A stretch of 20,171 nt of DNA from DASUMF01 sp040510575. GTDB taxonomy: Bacteria > Actinomycetota > Acidimicrobiia > IMCC26256 > DASPTH01. The first letter of the stretch is position 1, and every line of letters starts with the position of its first letter. The DNA lies in the NCBI GenBank assembly GCA_040510575.1, contig JBEVIU010000096.1, forward strand, positions 1 through 20,171. Direction: 5' to 3'. The position numbers and the translations under genes are program-made. Below are positions 19,582-20,171 of the stretch, piece after piece. The notes under the pieces are model-generated. The model was not told the origin of the DNA, ran no database searches, and saw nothing but the letters and a program-made list of their open reading frames with translations.

Positions 19582-20171
19582 GTGACGCAGGATGAGGACG
19601 GGTTCGACTGGTCAGCACCGGGATACGCGATCGGCGGCCTCGGCACGATCGCAGTCGCCGCCGCGATGGTGCCGCTTCGGGATCACGTGCAGAGCGCGAA
19701 CCTCGCCCTCGTGCTCGTGCTCGTCGTCGTCCTCGCCGCCGCGGTCGGGGGGCGGGGTGCGGGCGCAGTGGCCGCAGTGGTCGCGGCGCTCTCGTTCGAC
19801 TTCTTCTTGACCCAGCCGTACCTCTCGTTGCAGATCGAGAGCGCGGACGACCTCGAGACCGCGGTGATCCTGCTCCTCATCGGGCTCGTTGTCGGCGAGA
19901 TCGTGGTGCGCGCCCGCCGCAGTCGACGCGCAGCAGCTCGCGGGAGCGACGAGATCGCGCGCCTGCACCGCGTCGCCGAGCTTGCCGCCTCGGGCGCATC
20001 GGTCGACGTCGTCGTGCACGCGGTCGAGACCGAGCTGAGAGAGTCGCTCGACCTCCGCGACTGCTGGTTCGAGCCGATGCCGTTCCGTCGGCCGCTGCCG
20101 CGTCTCGAGCGCAACGGGGCGGTGACCGGCGCGTCGGAGCGACGATACGTGCAGGGCGAGCTGTCGTTGCC
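19582..20171 (+). CDS. KdpD-like DUF4118 membrane protein, N-terminal part (runs off the window)
   Basis: An open frame from the GTG at 19582 to the window end (196 residues, no stop reached). After a short polar start come membrane segments IGGLGTIAVAAAMVPL, LALVLVLVVVLAAAVGG, AVAAVVAALSFDFFLTQPYL and AVILLLIGLVVGEIVV. The stretch SFDFFLTQPYLSLQIESADD is the signature of the DUF4118 domain of KdpD-type potassium sensors. After RARRSRRAAARG a helical region (EIARLHRVAELAASGASVDV) begins, as in KdpD or stand-alone DUF4118 proteins with GAF-like parts. Whether a histidine kinase domain follows cannot be seen. The start is chosen by the -10-like box TTCGAT six bases upstream and by the domain's beginning. 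The Usp/KdpD sensor N-terminus is absent. Confidence 0.85.
   Translation, partial: MTQDEDGFDWSAPGYAIGGLGTIAVAAAMVPLRDHVQSANLALVLVLVVVLAAAVGGRGAGAVAAVVAALSFDFFLTQPYLSLQIESADDLETAVILLLIGLVVGEIVVRARRSRRAAARGSDEIARLHRVAELAASGASVDVVVHAVETELRESLDLRDCWFEPMPFRRPLPRLERNGAVTGASERRYVQGELSL

Overview
The window is GC-rich, with short intergenic gaps, GTG and TTG starts and many 1-16 base gene overlaps. It reads as the chromosome of a high-GC actinobacterium. The block mec - cysO - cysM - murI - MBL hydrolase - rph - rdgB matches, from memory, the Mycobacterium tuberculosis order Rv1334-Rv1341. The differences are an inserted DUF222/HNH gene and a Sua5 gene. Without a phylogeny I would guess a lineage outside the mycobacteria, such as Acidimicrobiia. 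The order of genes is direct observation; the lineage is inference.

Layout. 1-675: start of an SDR dehydrogenase (minus strand) and two broken genes, a DinB-like N-terminus joined to an HNH endonuclease C-terminus, lying against the 3' end of ssrA. 676-1041: complete ssrA (tmRNA, minus strand), tag ANTDEANSFALAA. 1140-3749: a padR - ABC ATPase - ABC-2 permease operon with a good promoter whose -10 sits inside an inverted repeat. 3765-4226: smpB (minus), the protein partner of tmRNA. 4280-7428: the cysteine module mec, cysO, cysM, with a DUF222/HNH gene under a LexA-like box inserted between mec and cysO. 7439-11411: sua5, murI, MBL hydrolase, rph and rdgB, mostly overlapping or closely packed. 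11418-12389: two small proteins of unknown function. 12386-14008: an exported sulfatase whose end runs into a tRNA-Leu(CAG) 3' fragment. 14171-16080: nagA-nagB, with third codon positions clearly richer in A/T than their neighbours. 16150-16233: intact tRNA-Leu(UAG). 16361-18602: a DUF35 zinc-ribbon protein, a thiolase-like enzyme and a convergent TetR regulator. 18644-19446: a two-gene CrcB/Fluc fluoride channel. 19582-end: start of a KdpD-like DUF4118 membrane protein.

How the genes work together. CysO (sulfur carrier), CysM (O-phosphoserine sulfhydrylase) and Mec (JAMM peptidase) form the carrier-protein route to cysteine. CysO carries a nine-residue tail beyond its Gly-Gly that looks like a tandem duplication of its own last nine codons, so it would need trimming before it could be activated. 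ssrA and smpB together provide ribosome rescue. The sulfatase (resembling N-acetylglucosamine-6-sulfatases) and NagA/NagB could take part in using sulfated amino sugars. nagAB looks acquired and lies between a truncated and an intact tRNA-Leu gene.

Several genes have a -10-like hexamer exactly seven bases before the start codon and no Shine-Dalgarno sequence, which suggests leaderless transcripts. No gene-free stretch exceeds 300 bases. No CRISPR array, insertion sequence or replication origin was recognised.
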